Shown piece after piece: positions 6,741-7,508 of a stretch of DNA of 7,508 nt (its first letter is position 1; every line of letters starts with the position of its first letter). The stretch comes from Vulcanimicrobiota bacterium (GTDB lineage Bacteria; Vulcanimicrobiota; Vulcanimicrobiia; Vulcanimicrobiales; Vulcanimicrobiaceae): the NCBI GenBank assembly GCA_003133185.1, contig PKWF01000144.1:361-7868 (forward strand), read 5' to 3'. The translations under genes and the position numbers were made by a program. The notes beneath the pieces are model-generated. The model had not been told where the DNA came from, searched no databases, and saw only the letters and a program-made list of their open reading frames with translations.

Positions 6741-6746
6741 CTCTTC

Positions 6747-7097
6747 ATGCTCGCCGTTACGCTCGTTCTGGTGGTTTTCATCGTAGCGCTCGCAACGGTA
6801 GGATACGCGCTCGTTCGGCCCCGGCGCAAGAGCGATGCCGATCTGCTGATCGACGAATTCGGTAATCTTTCGAACGCCGAACGCTGCGAGTTCATTTTTG
6901 CAGTTGCGACGCTCGACGATCCTTCCTCGCTGCGTTTGGTCGAGCGCGCGCTCGACGACCCCTGCGAAGCCGTTGCTTTGGCGGCGGCTCACGCGCTAAC
7001 AACGGCCGGACGCACCGCGCCCCTCGAACGTTTCCTTTCGGAACATCCGGGCGGCCGCGCCGAGAGCATCACGGCGAGCCTCGAGCTGCTCGCGTGA
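6747..7097 (+). CDS. Small membrane-anchored protein with HEAT-like tail; function unknown
   Basis: A product of 116 residues. Residues 1-23 form one hydrophobic helix (MLAVTLVLVVFIVALATVGY), immediately followed by RPRRK at 24-28. By the positive-inside rule the N-terminus faces out and the rest lies in the cytosol. Residues 30-116 are helical, with a pattern like one or two HEAT/PBS-lyase-type repeats: DDPSSLRLVERALDDP, then AVALAAAHALTTAG. The Asp-Pro turn and the alanine-rich second helix are typical of that fold. The ATG at 6747 is preceded by AAGG at 6737-6740 with 6-nt spacing. A GTG at 6729, overlapping the preceding stop, would add six residues without changing the topology. The short spacing to the large repeat gene implies co-transcription. 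It could be a membrane anchor or docking partner for the preceding protein; this is inferred only from context. It is an unrecognised family and could also be a lineage-specific hypothetical protein with an unrelated role. Confidence 0.8.
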   Translation: MLAVTLVLVVFIVALATVGYALVRPRRKSDADLLIDEFGNLSNAERCEFIFAVATLDDPSSLRLVERALDDPCEAVALAAAHALTTAGRTAPLERFLSEHPGGRAESITASLELLA

Positions 7098-7106
7098 TCG
7101 CGCCAC

Positions 7107-7508
7107 TCACGGTTTCTTGTTGAAGTACTTCACCAAGATCTGACGCGCGATCGGCGCCGCGACCGTGGCGCCGTAGCCTCCGCTGCGATCCACAAAGACG
7201 GCCAGCGCGAGATGAGGCTGCGTCGTTGGCGCCCACGCGACGAACCACGTCGTATTGGGACCATTCCCGCCGGCGGTTTCGACCGTTCCGGTCTTACCGG
7301 AATACGGTAGACCGTCAATCGCCAAACCGTAAGCGGTTCCGCCCGGATCGGTGACCTTTGCCATTCCCTCGCGCACCGCGCCGAGGGCCGACTGAGTGAC
7401 GGGAACGTGACGAATGATTCGCGGAACGAACCGAACGATGAGTCCGCCGTTGGGATCGCGTATTTCGCGCACGACCTGCGGCCGGTAGAGGGTACCGCCG
7501 TTGATAAC
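7107..7508 (-). CDS. mrdA: Penicillin-binding protein 2-type transpeptidase, C-terminal part
   Basis: This class B penicillin-binding protein crosslinks peptidoglycan in the elongation machinery. Only the last 133 residues are in the window; the frame stays open to the right edge, so the gene starts beyond 7508. INGGTLYRPQVVREI at visible residues 2-16 is the stretch usually found between the SxN and KTG motifs of PBP2. The third active-site motif is exact: SGKTGT, with KTGT at residues 72-75 (bases 7284-7295). It is followed by NTTWFVAWAP and a C-terminal strand and helix ending in VAAPIARQILVKYF, both typical of MrdA. The catalytic Ser (SxxK) and SxN motifs lie outside. FtsI/PBP3 is the main alternative; the GGxGA-VAAPIA-RQIL ending favours PBP2. 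The stop lies 9 nt from the convergent HEAT-like gene, leaving little room for a terminator. The neighbours to the right could be mreB/mreC/rodA genes, but they cannot be seen. Confidence 0.88.
   Translation of the reverse strand, partial: VINGGTLYRPQVVREIRDPNGGLIVRFVPRIIRHVPVTQSALGAVREGMAKVTDPGGTAYGLAIDGLPYSGKTGTVETAGGNGPNTTWFVAWAPTTQPHLALAVFVDRSGGYGATVAAPIARQILVKYFNKKP

Noticed and set aside
6255..6746. N-terminal extension of the small HEAT-like protein inside the repeat-protein gene
   Set aside because: The frame is open but translates to Arg/Ala-rich noise. A ribosome site and a membrane helix mark the true start at 6747.
7091..7102. CGCG-TGAT-CGCG mini-hairpin near the convergent ends of the small gene and the PBP2 gene
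   Set aside because: Only a 4-bp stem with no T-run; expected by chance in GC-rich DNA.

Overview
The window is a gene-dense, GC-rich (roughly 60-65% by eye) bacterial chromosomal segment holding seven protein-coding genes, two of them cut by the window edges. No rRNA, tRNA, CRISPR array, insertion sequence or attachment site is visible. Gaps between genes are very short: several stops and starts overlap, and both convergent pairs are almost touching. The proteins (ThiE, ThiD, TrpRS, a class I aminotransferase, PBP2) are bacterial housekeeping types. The compact layout, the GC content and a long DUF11-like repeat protein would fit a poorly cultured phylum such as Eremiobacterota/Vulcanimicrobiota (WPS-2). 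That placement is a guess from general style, not a demonstrated assignment.

Layout from left to right. At 1-2214 a plus-strand cluster carries the 3' part of thiE (thiamine-phosphate synthase), thiD (hydroxymethylpyrimidine phosphate kinase) and trpS (tryptophanyl-tRNA synthetase). There are 13 nt between thiE and thiD, and thiD and trpS overlap by one base (TGATG), so the three are probably co-transcribed. At 2204-3400 a minus-strand PLP-dependent aminotransferase converges on trpS with an 11-nt overlap of coding sequence. At 3401-3495 lies a short, locally AT-richer divergent gap, the only obvious place for promoters inside the window.

At 3496-7097 is the least ordinary part: a plus-strand pair with no recognised function. 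The first gene encodes a protein of about 1077 residues with six tandem immunoglobulin-like (DUF11/CARDB-like) repeats, an acidic disordered linker and a helical C-terminal domain, but no signal peptide and no membrane span. The second encodes a 116-residue protein with one N-terminal membrane helix and a cytosolic HEAT-like helical tail. Their short spacing suggests co-expression, and the tail of the large protein resembles part of the small one, so a membrane-associated complex is a reasonable hypothesis. At 7107-7508 is the 3' end of a minus-strand PBP2-type transpeptidase gene (KTGT motif), convergent with the pair across 9 nt.

The clear functions are thiamine pyrophosphate biosynthesis (ThiD makes HMP-PP, ThiE joins it to the thiazole), tRNA charging, amino acid transamination and peptidoglycan crosslinking. 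The candidate for a previously undescribed system is the repeat-protein/HEAT-like membrane-protein pair.
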